The notes under the pieces are model-generated. The model was not told where the DNA came from. It did no database searches and saw only the letters and a program-made list of their open reading frames with translations. This document shows, piece by piece, positions 37,601-45,843 of a DNA stretch of 64,000 nucleotides (its first letter is position 1; each line of letters starts with the position of its first letter). This DNA is from Rhodospirillaceae bacterium (GTDB lineage: Bacteria; Pseudomonadota; Alphaproteobacteria; TMED109). Made by a program: the position numbers and the translations under genes. Where the stretch lies: positions 1 to 64,000 of the forward strand of contig CACEBX010000001.1 in the NCBI GenBank assembly GCA_902557845.1, in the 5' to 3' direction.

Positions 37601-37753
37601 TACATTTACAGTAATATAATCAATAGAGTAATTAGGAAAAAATTGAGTATTTAAAACTTTAGACGCATAAAAACCTAAAATTATCATTAGCAGAAGAAAA
37701 AGATTAGCCGCTGTTTTGTGCTCTAAAAGTTTATGAAAGAAGCCTTGTTTCAT
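34637..37753 (-). CDS. RND family efflux transporter inner-membrane pump
   Basis: 1038 residues, normal AcrB/MexF length, with TM1 at the start and two large periplasmic halves. The proton-relay pair is visible as MMLGIIVDDSIVVAEH in TM4, and the second half has ILGLAGIVVNDSIILVSNIY. PNYSIDYITVNVEWPGASP is the typical first-loop start of the family branch distant from classical AcrB. It exports lipophilic compounds with an adaptor (next gene upstream, 3 bases away) and an outer-membrane channel not seen here. Substrate unknown. Confidence 0.93.
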   Translation of the reverse strand: MKQGFFHKLLEHKTAANLFLLLMIILGFYASKVLNTQFFPNYSIDYITVNVEWPGASPKDIEYSIIKPIEEKVRYIDKVKNTKSTAKEGIANILLEFRSGADMQKALIDVDRSIKAISNLPDESKKPESKVIIPYEQIGLILLSGDVPETQLKVIARDIKQMLLDKGLDKVEIDGLRKQVIYIDVDPVAMFSNKLDINDINTEIFTNLKSIPSGVFRDDKLVQLRTSGTKDTISKIKKIILSSPYTKQDMIVQDLAKVYESTKETESYGLSNSNPALTLRVYRSLGTDTLKATKALEEIILDYNVNINKDIKIEIYDLSSQLIRDRINLLLKNGVGGLILVLIILFLFLRFKVAIWVALGIPAALSVTLAIMLATGQSINMISLFALIMMLGIIVDDSIVVAEHIDYQYEMTNDPYKASFLGATKMLGPVTAASLTTVAGFAPVFLISGVIGQVIEAIPLVVISVILASLFECFFVLPGHLNHALSNNKASIERKVLNLNSYLTYFNKNYFYLLLKKSIEFRYTTFSLAISFLIFSIFLLKNGVVKFYFFPSPESNIILVNYNFFPGSLKNKTIEFTNELESSLKNIDEENIVKNIYSTIGKPIWGSRDSTKEEGDHIGGMIIELEPSENRNIRTSELIEEWKKSIEPKEGLRSLIIKERKGGPPGLDVDIRLISKNTSLNKMKEASEFIKENLFLYEGVSDIKDNLPVGKREISFIVTEKGKSLGFDNRYVSKKIKESFDGVLISNFFRGEEEVELIIRTDPKSISISNINSFLIKSPTGGLVPLGEIVNISKQQDFSVIKRRNGFREISITAEINENILNPDYFFKKFENEVLYKIKDDYNIKWKLAGRSEEQADTFGDMKRGAFLALGVIFVILAFIFQSYLLPLCIMSIIPFILIGVILGHWITGFDITILSLVAILGLAGIVVNDSIILVSNIYEKINSGKKVLDSVIQGSQERLRAVLLTSFTTIGGLTPLLFEKSLQAQFLKPMAITIVFGLLAATFLVLILIPALIFIGSELKQIIFGSKSWEEVEQRKQ

Positions 37754-37756
37754 ATT

Positions 37757-38965
37757 TTAGTTATTTTTAGAATAGTATTTGTTTGCATTTTGGAAGTTAT
37801 CTAATCTTGTTAAAATAATATGAGATCCTAGCAAAAAATCTCCTGAAATTATTAACTGGTTATCTATATAACCTTCGACATTTATTTTCGTTCTTACTGC
37901 ATTATTATTATTTAAAAAATATACATATTTTTCTTCATAAACTGCATTTTCTGGCACTTTTATGGCACCCTTAATAACATTTCCGTCAAATAAAACTTCT
38001 AAAAATACTCCTGGTCTAATTGGATCATCATCACTAATATTGTTAATTCTTGCATACATATTTAATCCTGCTAATTCCTCACTTATTACGCTATCAATTC
38101 TAGTAATTTGCGCTTCATAAACTTTATTAAATTTAGATTTATTCCATCTTATTTTAATTTTTTTTCCTTTTAGTTCTTCACTACTTACTAATTCTGTAAA
38201 TATACTTTCACCAACAAAAAACTTTGCTTCCAATTCCGCAGTGTTTATAAGCTTGCCAAGGAGTTCTCCAGACTTTATCTCACTACCTACATCAATGACA
38301 TTATTGGTCACCTTCCCTTCAAATGGAGCTCTATACTTAGTAAAAGAAAGATTTTTTTTTGCTACATTTAAAGAAGCTTCTGCTTGTCTTAAGTTTACTT
38401 TAATAGTATTTATTTTATATTCTTCCTGAGAAAATTGTGTTTTAGCCTTTGATACTTTGAGAGCAGCATCATCTAAGGCTTTTTGAGAAACTGTATTTCC
38501 AAATAGCTTCTTTTTTCTTTTATAGTCTTGTTCTGCTAACTTCAGTTGCTTTCCTACTTCAGTTAAAATTAAGTTGGTCTTATCTAGTTCAATTTTTAAC
38601 TCATCCAATAAAGCTTTTTTACTTATTAGTTCCTGCTCAAACTCAAATGGGTCAATCTTTAACAATACTTCGCCTTTTTTAACCTCATCAGAGTTAAACA
38701 GCTTTTTTGAAACATATATTACTTTTCCGCTCAATCTAGAAACTATATTTATCTCATTTTTACCAGCAACTCTTCCAAAAAATAAAAACTGTGGCCTTAT
38801 TTCCTCTGGATAAACTGTCTTGGTTTGCACAAGTATTTTTTTTTCATCTTCTACCAAGCTAATTACCTCTGTTTGGAATACTTTTAATATTAGTAATATT
38901 AAAAGTAATATTACGAACACCAATAAAGGATAAAAATAGTATTTATATTTTGTAAATGTATTCAT
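37757..38965 (-). CDS. RND efflux periplasmic adaptor (membrane fusion protein)
   Basis: 402 residues: one N-terminal membrane anchor (residues 9-29), barrel-sandwich hybrid start FFGRVAGKNEINIVSRLSGK, a helical hairpin coiled coil (about residues 115-215), and lipoyl return strand YRAPFEGKVTNNVIDVGSEI. It bridges the inner-membrane pump to an outer-membrane duct. It overlaps plsC by 4 bases (ATGA), so pump and lipid genes are translationally coupled in one operon. Confidence 0.92.
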   Translation of the reverse strand: MNTFTKYKYYFYPLLVFVILLLILLILKVFQTEVISLVEDEKKILVQTKTVYPEEIRPQFLFFGRVAGKNEINIVSRLSGKVIYVSKKLFNSDEVKKGEVLLKIDPFEFEQELISKKALLDELKIELDKTNLILTEVGKQLKLAEQDYKRKKKLFGNTVSQKALDDAALKVSKAKTQFSQEEYKINTIKVNLRQAEASLNVAKKNLSFTKYRAPFEGKVTNNVIDVGSEIKSGELLGKLINTAELEAKFFVGESIFTELVSSEELKGKKIKIRWNKSKFNKVYEAQITRIDSVISEELAGLNMYARINNISDDDPIRPGVFLEVLFDGNVIKGAIKVPENAVYEEKYVYFLNNNNAVRTKINVEGYIDNQLIISGDFLLGSHIILTRLDNFQNANKYYSKNN

Positions 38966-39657
38966 TTATTTTTTTTATTTTCTATTTCTAAATCATTTTT
39001 TAGTTTAGCTAAAAATTCTTTTTTGCTTTCTTTAAATTCAATGGGCGCTAATATCTTAACTTTTATGGATTTATTTTTTTTTATAAAAGTATTTTTTGGC
39101 CATACTAAGTTTGAACTAATATATATAGGATAAACTAGACACTTGCAAAACTTTTGAATAGCATAAATACCTGATTTCATTTCACCTATCCTATTTTCTA
39201 TTTGCCTAGTACCCTCTGGAAAGATAATTACCTTATAATTTTTTTTTAAAAACTTATAAACCTTTTCAGAAATAATTTTTACTGACCTTACTCTTTCTTT
39301 TCTATTAACAAAAACATTTCCTAGCCTAGCAGCATACCATCCGTAAATAGGGACAAACAGCAACTCTTTTTTAACCACATAAACTACTTTGTCAAATTCT
39401 TTCAAAAAGAAAATAGTATCAAATACTGACTGATGATTTGCCGCTATTAAATACCCTTTGTTATCAGCAATGTATTTATTTTCATAATTAACTTTAGCCC
39501 CTATAAGCTTTTTTAAAAAAAAAATTATAAAAAGTGCCCAAAATTTTACTACATTTCTAGTTAATCTTTCAGAGATCAGAAATGGGAGGAATACTATTCC
39601 AAAGAAAAAAATTGAGAAATAAAATATTAAATTAAAAATAATAGATTTAACTAACAT
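38962..39657 (-). CDS. plsC: 1-acyl-sn-glycerol-3-phosphate acyltransferase
   Basis: 231 residues with an N-terminal membrane segment. The acyltransferase motif I is NHQSVFDTIFF (HX4D, about residue 73) and motif III is FPEGTR (about 147). It acylates lysophosphatidic acid to phosphatidic acid at the inner membrane. The order ftsE-ftsX-ydcF-like-plsC is common in Alphaproteobacteria, which supports orthology. It is followed by the RND adaptor and pump in the same unit. Confidence 0.93.
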   Translation of the reverse strand: MLVKSIIFNLIFYFSIFFFGIVFLPFLISERLTRNVVKFWALFIIFFLKKLIGAKVNYENKYIADNKGYLIAANHQSVFDTIFFLKEFDKVVYVVKKELLFVPIYGWYAARLGNVFVNRKERVRSVKIISEKVYKFLKKNYKVIIFPEGTRQIENRIGEMKSGIYAIQKFCKCLVYPIYISSNLVWPKNTFIKKNKSIKVKILAPIEFKESKKEFLAKLKNDLEIENKKNK

Positions 39658-39661
39658 AGAA

Positions 39662-40219
39662 TTATAATACCAAATAACAAAATAAATACTTTAAATACTC
39701 CTCTGATAAAAATATTAATAATTGAAAATTATTAACTAGATTTTCTCTAACACTAATGTCACTAGTAACAGGATCTGCAAAAAATTTTAAGTTTTTAGAT
39801 TTTTTTTTTAATATAAGCATGCTTCTAGGCATATGATAATCAGAGGTTATAATTTTTACATTAGTTATATTTTTTTTGTAAGCCCACTTAATTATCTCTT
39901 CAGCATTGTCGATTGTAGTTTCTGACTTTTTATCAATAAACACTCTTTTATTTTCTAAAAGTTCCTTAGAAAGGACCTCTATATTTTTTATGCTTTTGTC
40001 CACCCCTGAAATTATGAGATAACTATTAGGTATATTTTTAAATAATTCTATTCCTTTAGCTATCCTTCCTTTGCCGCCTGTTAAAACTGCTACACCTTCT
40101 ATTAATTCTTTATTTGCAGTATCGAAATTTTGTATATTATTGAAAAATTTTAAAAAGTTGAAAGAAAAGAGCAATCCTAAAACTAAAAGCGTTAAAAAAA
40201 ATAAAAACCTTAATTGCAA
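39662..40219 (-). CDS. YdcF/ElyC-like DUF218 membrane protein
   Basis: 185 residues: one N-terminal membrane helix, then a DUF218 domain with VAVLTGGKGRIAKGIELFK, LIISGVDKS, KKSETTIDNAEEI and IITSDYHMPRSM. Relatives (YdcF, ElyC, SanA) act in envelope or peptidoglycan precursor metabolism, with an unproven catalytic role. The position between ftsX and plsC is conserved in Alphaproteobacteria. It lies 2 bases downstream of ftsX. Confidence 0.87.
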   Translation of the reverse strand: MQLRFLFFLTLLVLGLLFSFNFLKFFNNIQNFDTANKELIEGVAVLTGGKGRIAKGIELFKNIPNSYLIISGVDKSIKNIEVLSKELLENKRVFIDKKSETTIDNAEEIIKWAYKKNITNVKIITSDYHMPRSMLILKKKSKNLKFFADPVTSDISVRENLVNNFQLLIFLSEEYLKYLFCYLVL

Positions 40220-40221
40220 AT

Positions 40222-41022
40222 CTATAATACCTTTCTAAGCTGGCTTTTTAAATAGTATCCTAAACTAAGAGTACAAATAATATTTTGTATAAGTGCTAAA
40301 ATTATTATTGTTCCTATATTACCTATGATTGAGAAATTCAGAATTTTATATTCAGTTTCTAATATATATATTAAAAAATAGCTAGACAAAACTCCTAGCG
40401 CTTGAAATAAAAAGTAGCCCGAACTTACATTAAATATTATGTCCCAATCCCTACCTCCATAAATTCTAGATTTAATTAAAAAAGTCTTTATTTTTTTTAT
40501 ATAGTTTATTTGCAAGATTGATAATAAGGTCATAAAAAATATTGTAGAAATAAATACTGAAAAAAAACTAAAAAACTTAGTATTTTGATCCATTGTAGTT
40601 TTTTCTATAATTTCAGATCCTTTTATTATTTCTTTTATATTTTTATTTTCTTTATTTATGTCTAGGTAGTTATTTTTTTTAATTACAATTTCAAAAGCTT
40701 CAGGTATAAAGTCTTCTAAAATTGATTCAGATTCTATTTTTTTATTTAATTTTTCTAAAATAACTTTTTTTTCTATTTTTTTAACTGATATGATTCTATC
40801 ATTAACACTTAATCTAGAAAAAATTAGATCTTTATTTTCTTCATAAGACTCTTCTGTAAAAGGTATTAGCAGGGTGTAAACAGGTTTATCCCTAAAAAAT
40901 AATAGATTATCTAGATATGGAATGTTGGTAATAAATATTAGAGAAAATAAGAAATTAAAAAAATAATGGCTTATATAATCTATTTTGGCTGATGGAAAAA
41001 ACTTTATTATAATATATTTCAT
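40222..41022 (-). CDS. ftsX: FtsX-like cell-division permease
   Basis: 266 residues with four predicted membrane segments (about 25-45, 150-175, 195-220 and 230-258) and a periplasmic loop of about 100 residues between the first two, the FtsX layout. The loop's EDFIPEAFEIVIK fits the FtsX conserved leucine/proline region. It overlaps ftsE by 4 bases. In well-studied bacteria FtsEX relays ATP-driven signals to peptidoglycan hydrolases. Here the partner ATPase is degenerate, so the function may be changed or reduced. Confidence 0.8.
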   Translation of the reverse strand: MKYIIIKFFPSAKIDYISHYFFNFLFSLIFITNIPYLDNLLFFRDKPVYTLLIPFTEESYEENKDLIFSRLSVNDRIISVKKIEKKVILEKLNKKIESESILEDFIPEAFEIVIKKNNYLDINKENKNIKEIIKGSEIIEKTTMDQNTKFFSFFSVFISTIFFMTLLSILQINYIKKIKTFLIKSRIYGGRDWDIIFNVSSGYFLFQALGVLSSYFLIYILETEYKILNFSIIGNIGTIIILALIQNIICTLSLGYYLKSQLRKVL

Positions 41023-41675
41023 AACTTAACTAAGTTTAAATTTTTGATTTTATAACATTCATCATATTCTAATAGGCTATTGTTAATATCAGCACTAAAA
41101 GTAATTATGGTTGTTCCTATCTTTTTTAAAGCCAGCAATAAGTACGAAATTTTTTTTTGTAAATCAGGATCTAAATTTATAAAAAAGCTATCTAATAATA
41201 ATATTCTTGGTCTAGTGATGATTGCTCTAGCAAATTGTACTATCCTTTTTTCATATTGACTTAAATTTACAGTTTCCATGACTAAGATTTTATCTATTTT
41301 TAACCAAGAAATTAGTTCCTGGACTGCTATTTCTATTTCATCCTTTTTTTTATTTGCTGAAATTAAAGGTAATATAATATTATCTTTTACTCCTAAATTA
41401 TTAATCAAATCATTGTTTTCTTCTATTAAACTTATTTCATTATGAAGTTTAGCAATTTCATTTCTATTTAGCTTATTGGTGTTTTTTCCTAATATATATA
41501 GATTTCCTGAACCAGCTTTTTCTTGCAACCCAAAAACTTTGAATAGTTTAGTTTTTCCTGAAGCTGGCTCTCCAGTAATGGATACTAGGGTACCTGAGGG
41601 AATAAAAATATTAATATTACTTATTAATGTTTTACTATTTTTAAGATTTATAGATAGATTTTCTAGTCTTATCAA
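41019..41675 (-). CDS. ftsE: Degenerate FtsE-like ATPase
   Basis: 218 residues, co-linear with E. coli FtsE. Walker A is kept (GEPASGKTK). The Q-loop Gln is replaced (IFQD becomes IEEN), the signature LSGGEQQR reads LSQYEKRI, the Walker B glutamate is Ser (LLLDSFFINLD for LLADEPTGNLD) and the switch His is Ala (ITFSADIN for MATHDIN). It should bind nucleotide but may not hydrolyse it. Identity rests on synteny: overlap with ftsX, then ydcF-like and plsC, with the zinc-ribbon gene divergent on the other side. Confidence 0.8.
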   Translation of the reverse strand: MIRLENLSINLKNSKTLISNINIFIPSGTLVSITGEPASGKTKLFKVFGLQEKAGSGNLYILGKNTNKLNRNEIAKLHNEISLIEENNDLINNLGVKDNIILPLISANKKKDEIEIAVQELISWLKIDKILVMETVNLSQYEKRIVQFARAIITRPRILLLDSFFINLDPDLQKKISYLLLALKKIGTTIITFSADINNSLLEYDECYKIKNLNLVKL

Positions 41676-41746
41676 TATATTTACCCTTTAGAAGTTATTT
41701 GTTATATTTTAATTCAAATTAATAAAGAAGTTAATTACTAAAAATT

Positions 41747-42055
41747 ATGATAATTGAATGTCCAAAATGTAAGTCAACTTTTAACTTTGCTGATAGTATA
41801 GAACAAAAAAGTTTTTCAAACTTTAAATGTAGTATTTGTCAGCATATCTGGAAAGTTAAACCACAAAAGATAAAGCCTAGTTTGGATAGAAAGAATAGAA
41901 AAGAAAATAATTACTCATATGTTCTCATACTTAACCTAGTTATTCTTTTATTAACTATTTTAGCATTAATACTTTTTAAGGAAAAGCTTGTTTATTCCAA
42001 TAGTTTTTGGATGGAGTTCTATAAGTTTTTTTTAAATTTAATACCAATCAAGTAA
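41747..42055 (+). CDS. MJ0042-type zinc-ribbon membrane protein
   Basis: 102 residues. Residues 1-37 hold a zinc ribbon, CPKCKSTFNF and CSICQHIW, with four cysteines. A basic linker and one membrane helix (about residues 65-87) follow. The family is typical of alphaproteobacterial and other proteobacterial genomes next to ftsE. It ends inside the convergent TIGR02302 gene with an 18-base overlap. Function unknown; likely a small membrane-anchored regulatory protein. Confidence 0.85.
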   Translation: MIIECPKCKSTFNFADSIEQKSFSNFKCSICQHIWKVKPQKIKPSLDRKNRKENNYSYVLILNLVILLLTILALILFKEKLVYSNSFWMEFYKFFLNLIPIK

Positions 42056-44431
42056 GTTTTTTATATACCTTTTATCTTTCGCGCTTCTTTCTTTTTCATT
42101 ATATCTGCCATAGAGCTCTCTAGCTATTTTTTGAGCCTCCTGGACTTTAATAGTATCTGGTAGTTCTAGATTTCCTCCTGAAGAGGTGCCTTGATAGTCT
42201 GGTGCATCAATAGGGTTAGTGTAGCTTTTTTCATTTAGCCTTGTTAAGTCTTCCCTATTACTTTCAGGAATATTTTGAGCTAAGTCATTGTTATATCTAA
42301 TTTTATTCATTGCTCTTTGTAGCATCTCCGCTGCTCTTCCTTGAGCGTTTGAAGCTTGATCTGGCCTGCCATTCTCTAATTCCCTAGTGGCTTGTCTCAT
42401 AGCTCTATCTGCTCTTCCTAGCTCTTGAGGAATTTCATTTTCTGACTCTCCTATATCTCGCATGATATTTCCAAGTGTATTTCTTAGATTCTCTTGTTTT
42501 TCTTTTGATGTTCGGCCTCCACTACCTTCAGAGCTTTGCTTGAATTTGCCTCTGTTAGCCGCCTCATTAAAAGATTCTTCCATAATTATCTCTTGCTCAT
42601 TAAGAAGTTCTGATAATTTATTTATAACGTCTTTCTTCATTTGTTCCTTTAAAAGTTCGCTTTTATCTAGTCTGTTTGGGTTTTTTATAGACTCTGAGAG
42701 CTGTTTCAATTCTTGAATTTTTTGGTGGAGATTTTCCTTGCTTCCTGTCTTTAATAAATCCTCTAATGCGTTTGCTGCTTTATCTATCTGATTTTTTATA
42801 TTTTTATTATTTTCATTGTTTGTTAAAGAATTTTTTCCCTCTTCATTATTTAAATCAAGTAAACTTTCTATTGATTCTTTGTATTCCTCTATATTTGTGC
42901 TAATTTTATCTGTTTCTCTTTGTTTGATACTATCAAATAGATTCTGTTCTATTTGTTCTAAATGATTTTTAGAAGAAACAAGAGTTCCTTCTTCAATAGA
43001 GATAGCTAAATCCCATAGATTTTTATAAAATAAATCTTCACTAGATAAAGGCAACGAATTTATTTCTTTAAAGTTTAAAGTGACTAACTCGTATCTATTT
43101 TTAACCAAGCTATTATTTAAAAACTCTTGCTTTCCTAAAATTATCTTATCTATAGCATGCTTTCCTTCTTCTAAGGATATTTTTCTTTTTGCTAAGTTAG
43201 ATCGGATTTTATAAATTAATTTAGCACTTTGAGAGTAAAATTTTTTTTCTGGAAGCTTCAAATTATTTTCAATAAATCCTTTTTGGTTTAAATCATCAAA
43301 TACTGTAATTATCACCTTTGAACTTTCTCCTGCCCATAAATGATCGGATAAATTTTCATAAAAAAAACTTTTAACTCCGTCCTTAGCGCTCTCATTTGCA
43401 ATTAAGAGTCCAAATAATAAAGGGTCATCTTTAAAGTGGTCATAAGACATTGGTTTTGAAAAGCTAACATTAGCTTTCTTAACTCTATAATCATCTTTAG
43501 CAGAAGTAGAAAACTTTAAACTAACTCCATTTACAGTTTCTGGTTTTGACATAAATTTTACTTCTGGTGGAAAGTCCTTAATAACTTCTAAGTTAAAATT
43601 TGAAACTAACTTTCCTGCAACTACAAGTTTAATATTTTCCATTTTAGTTATTTTATGCCTTATATCCAAATTATTACTTTTGGTACTCTGTTTATACTCC
43701 TGATTTTCTCCTACAATAACTTTAATATTATTAGTATCTAAACCAGAAGTTTGTATTAATAGTTCACTAGCAAAAGGAACATGGATTATTTTATTTTTTA
43801 ATTCATCTATTTCTATATTTATTTGCGCTAAATTAGTATAAGTAGGAGGTTCAACCCATGCTAATATATTTAAACTTTCCTTATTAAAATTATTTTCTTT
43901 AAAGGTGACTTTGAACATTTTAGATATATTCTTTTCTATGACATTATTACTATATCCCCAAAACAAGGAAATGATAAAAAATAATATAAATAATAATCGC
44001 AACTTTAGCGGGTCTTCTGAGTCAAAGTATATTTTTGGAATAAAAAAATTAATATTACTCATGTATGCTTTTGACTGTTTAATATGTGCTTTCCATAATG
44101 CTTTATTATGATTGTTTTCTGCAGGCCTATCCTGTATTGCAACAAAAGGATTGCTGTTTTTAAAGTTTTTTTCTTCTAACCAGTTTACTGAATATTTGTA
44201 AGAAACAAATTTGAAGTGTTTTTTATTGACTTTAAAAAAAATAACTATAGTTGCTAAAAAAAGCGTTAGAGCAAATACATGATAGTACCCTACAAGAAAA
44301 TTCCAAAAGCCGAAAATAGTAGAACTTAAAAAAAATAAAGAAAATAAAAATATAATATAAAAATACTTAAAGTTTTTATTTAAATTTAGAAGTGTTTGAA
44401 TAAACCTTATCTTTAAGTGATTTAAATACAT
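42038..44431 (-). CDS. TIGR02302/DUF4175 large alphaproteobacterial membrane protein
   Basis: 797 residues with two N-terminal membrane segments plus one at about 150, then a long charged region rich in Gln and Glu (coiled-coil-prone, about residues 530-740). ESENEIPQELGRADRAMRQA and NAQGRAAEMLQRAMNKI are the family signature. The family is nearly confined to Alphaproteobacteria and is uncharacterised. Its neighbours, lysA upstream (3 bases) and the zinc-ribbon gene downstream, are the standard setting. Confidence 0.9.
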   Translation of the reverse strand: MYLNHLKIRFIQTLLNLNKNFKYFYIIFLFSLFFLSSTIFGFWNFLVGYYHVFALTLFLATIVIFFKVNKKHFKFVSYKYSVNWLEEKNFKNSNPFVAIQDRPAENNHNKALWKAHIKQSKAYMSNINFFIPKIYFDSEDPLKLRLLFILFFIISLFWGYSNNVIEKNISKMFKVTFKENNFNKESLNILAWVEPPTYTNLAQINIEIDELKNKIIHVPFASELLIQTSGLDTNNIKVIVGENQEYKQSTKSNNLDIRHKITKMENIKLVVAGKLVSNFNLEVIKDFPPEVKFMSKPETVNGVSLKFSTSAKDDYRVKKANVSFSKPMSYDHFKDDPLLFGLLIANESAKDGVKSFFYENLSDHLWAGESSKVIITVFDDLNQKGFIENNLKLPEKKFYSQSAKLIYKIRSNLAKRKISLEEGKHAIDKIILGKQEFLNNSLVKNRYELVTLNFKEINSLPLSSEDLFYKNLWDLAISIEEGTLVSSKNHLEQIEQNLFDSIKQRETDKISTNIEEYKESIESLLDLNNEEGKNSLTNNENNKNIKNQIDKAANALEDLLKTGSKENLHQKIQELKQLSESIKNPNRLDKSELLKEQMKKDVINKLSELLNEQEIIMEESFNEAANRGKFKQSSEGSGGRTSKEKQENLRNTLGNIMRDIGESENEIPQELGRADRAMRQATRELENGRPDQASNAQGRAAEMLQRAMNKIRYNNDLAQNIPESNREDLTRLNEKSYTNPIDAPDYQGTSSGGNLELPDTIKVQEAQKIARELYGRYNEKERSAKDKRYIKNLLDWY

Positions 44432-44434
44432 TTG

Positions 44435-45703
44435 TTATTTTATCCAAGAAGGTACTTTTTCAAGTTTTAAAAAGTCGTCCTCTTTCATTTTTTTTCTTAT
44501 TTCAAAAAACATATTTTTGCTTACTAATACTTCAGGTATGAGCCCTCTGCTATTATAAGTTGAAGACATTGCAGAGCCATAAGCGCCTACTTTCTCAATA
44601 AACAAAAAGTCTCCTCTTTCGATGCTTTTGTTTAGTTTTGCATTTTCTGTAATTACATCTGCTGTCTCGCAAATAGGCCCAACTATATCAAAGTATTCTT
44701 CCTTATATTTATCTTTATTTAATTTAATTTGCTTTACTAAATGTTTGGCATCATATAAAGCAGGCCTAATAAAATCATTCATTCCTGCATCAACAATAAT
44801 AAATTTTTTTTCTTCATTACTTTTTTTGTATAATATCTTAGTTACTAAAATTCCAGCGTTAGCTACTATAAACCTTCCAGGCTCAATAATAATTTTCTTT
44901 TTTGTTCTTAGTGATATATCTTTTACTAAGTTAGTATATTCTTTAGTAATATCCTTAATCTTTTTTGAAGAATAATTAATTCCTAGCCCTCCGCCTACAT
45001 CTAAATGTTTAATCTTAATTTTATTTTTTTCTAGCTCTTTACAAAATTTTTCTATTTTTTTAAAAGAATTTTTAAACGGCTTCATTTGCAATATCTGTGA
45101 CCCAATGTGCATATCTACACCTACTATATTTAAATAAGGGCTATTCTTAGCTGATATATATATCTTGATTGCTTCATCAGATGATACACCAAATTTATCT
45201 GTTTTCTTTCCAGTAGAAATTTTAGGGTGCCCTCCAGCTTCAATATCAGGATTAATTCTTATTGCAATATTTGCTTTTATTTTTTTTTCTCTGGCTAGTT
45301 GTTCAATTATTAAAAATTCTTGTTGTGACTCTATGTTAAACTGTAAAATTTTGTGCTCTATGGCCCTAGAAATTTCTAAATCTGTTTTACCAACTCCAGA
45401 AAATACTATTTTATTTGGTGGTATTCCTGCCTTTAATGCTCTTGACATTTCTCCATATGAAACTACATCAGCACCAGCTCCCTTTTTAGCCAATAATTTT
45501 AGAATAGATTTGTTTGAATTTGCTTTTACTGCATAGGCAATGAGAACATTGCATCCTTTAAATTTTTTAGCTAATAAATCAAAGTTATCTAATATTTGCT
45601 TGCTAGAATATAGGTAAAATGGTGTTTTGATTTTCTTACAAATCTCTTCTACTGCAATATTTTCACAAAAAAGTATTTTTCTTTTGTATTCAAAATTATT
45701 CAT
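44435..45703 (-). CDS. lysA: Diaminopimelate decarboxylase
   Basis: 422 residues of fold type III PLP decarboxylase. The PLP lysine is in AYAVKANSN (about residue 61), with HIGSQIL, DVGGGLGINY, EPGRFIVANAG and the substrate-binding GPICETADVI (catalytic Cys), then GAYGSAMSSTYNSR. It makes L-lysine from meso-diaminopimelate. It follows the LptM-like lipoprotein gene by 2 bases, and a 3-base gap separates it from the TIGR02302 gene. Confidence 0.96.
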   Translation of the reverse strand: MNNFEYKRKILFCENIAVEEICKKIKTPFYLYSSKQILDNFDLLAKKFKGCNVLIAYAVKANSNKSILKLLAKKGAGADVVSYGEMSRALKAGIPPNKIVFSGVGKTDLEISRAIEHKILQFNIESQQEFLIIEQLAREKKIKANIAIRINPDIEAGGHPKISTGKKTDKFGVSSDEAIKIYISAKNSPYLNIVGVDMHIGSQILQMKPFKNSFKKIEKFCKELEKNKIKIKHLDVGGGLGINYSSKKIKDITKEYTNLVKDISLRTKKKIIIEPGRFIVANAGILVTKILYKKSNEEKKFIIVDAGMNDFIRPALYDAKHLVKQIKLNKDKYKEEYFDIVGPICETADVITENAKLNKSIERGDFLFIEKVGAYGSAMSSTYNSRGLIPEVLVSKNMFFEIRKKMKEDDFLKLEKVPSWIK

Positions 45704-45705
45704 TT

Positions 45706-45843
45706 TTAAAATTTATAAATCCTTTCTTTATCTATTTTTGCAGGCTCAGCATCTAAATCTGATTTGACCTTCGGAATATCTCCTCTTTTACCACACCCTT
45801 GAATACTAAATAATAATATTATTATTAATATTATTTTAACCAT
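45706..45843 (-). CDS. lptM: LptM (YifL)-like small lipoprotein
   Basis: A 45-residue gene missed by length filters. MVKIILIIILLFSIQGCGKR ends in a lipobox (SIQGC), and the LPxGCGxKGP-like motif appears as QGCGKRGDIPKV. Its ATG overlaps the last 13 bases of argH and its stop lies 2 bases before lysA. In E. coli LptM helps the LPS translocon LptD mature. The argH-lipoprotein-lysA order is typical of Alphaproteobacteria and supports the call more than the short sequence does. Confidence 0.85.
   Translation of the reverse strand: MVKIILIIILLFSIQGCGKRGDIPKVKSDLDAEPAKIDKERIYKF

Noticed and set aside
41019-41675. Calling this a generic ABC transporter ATPase or a pseudogene
   Set aside because: The frame is intact, its length matches FtsE and it overlaps ftsX in conserved synteny, so a degenerate but retained FtsE is the better reading.
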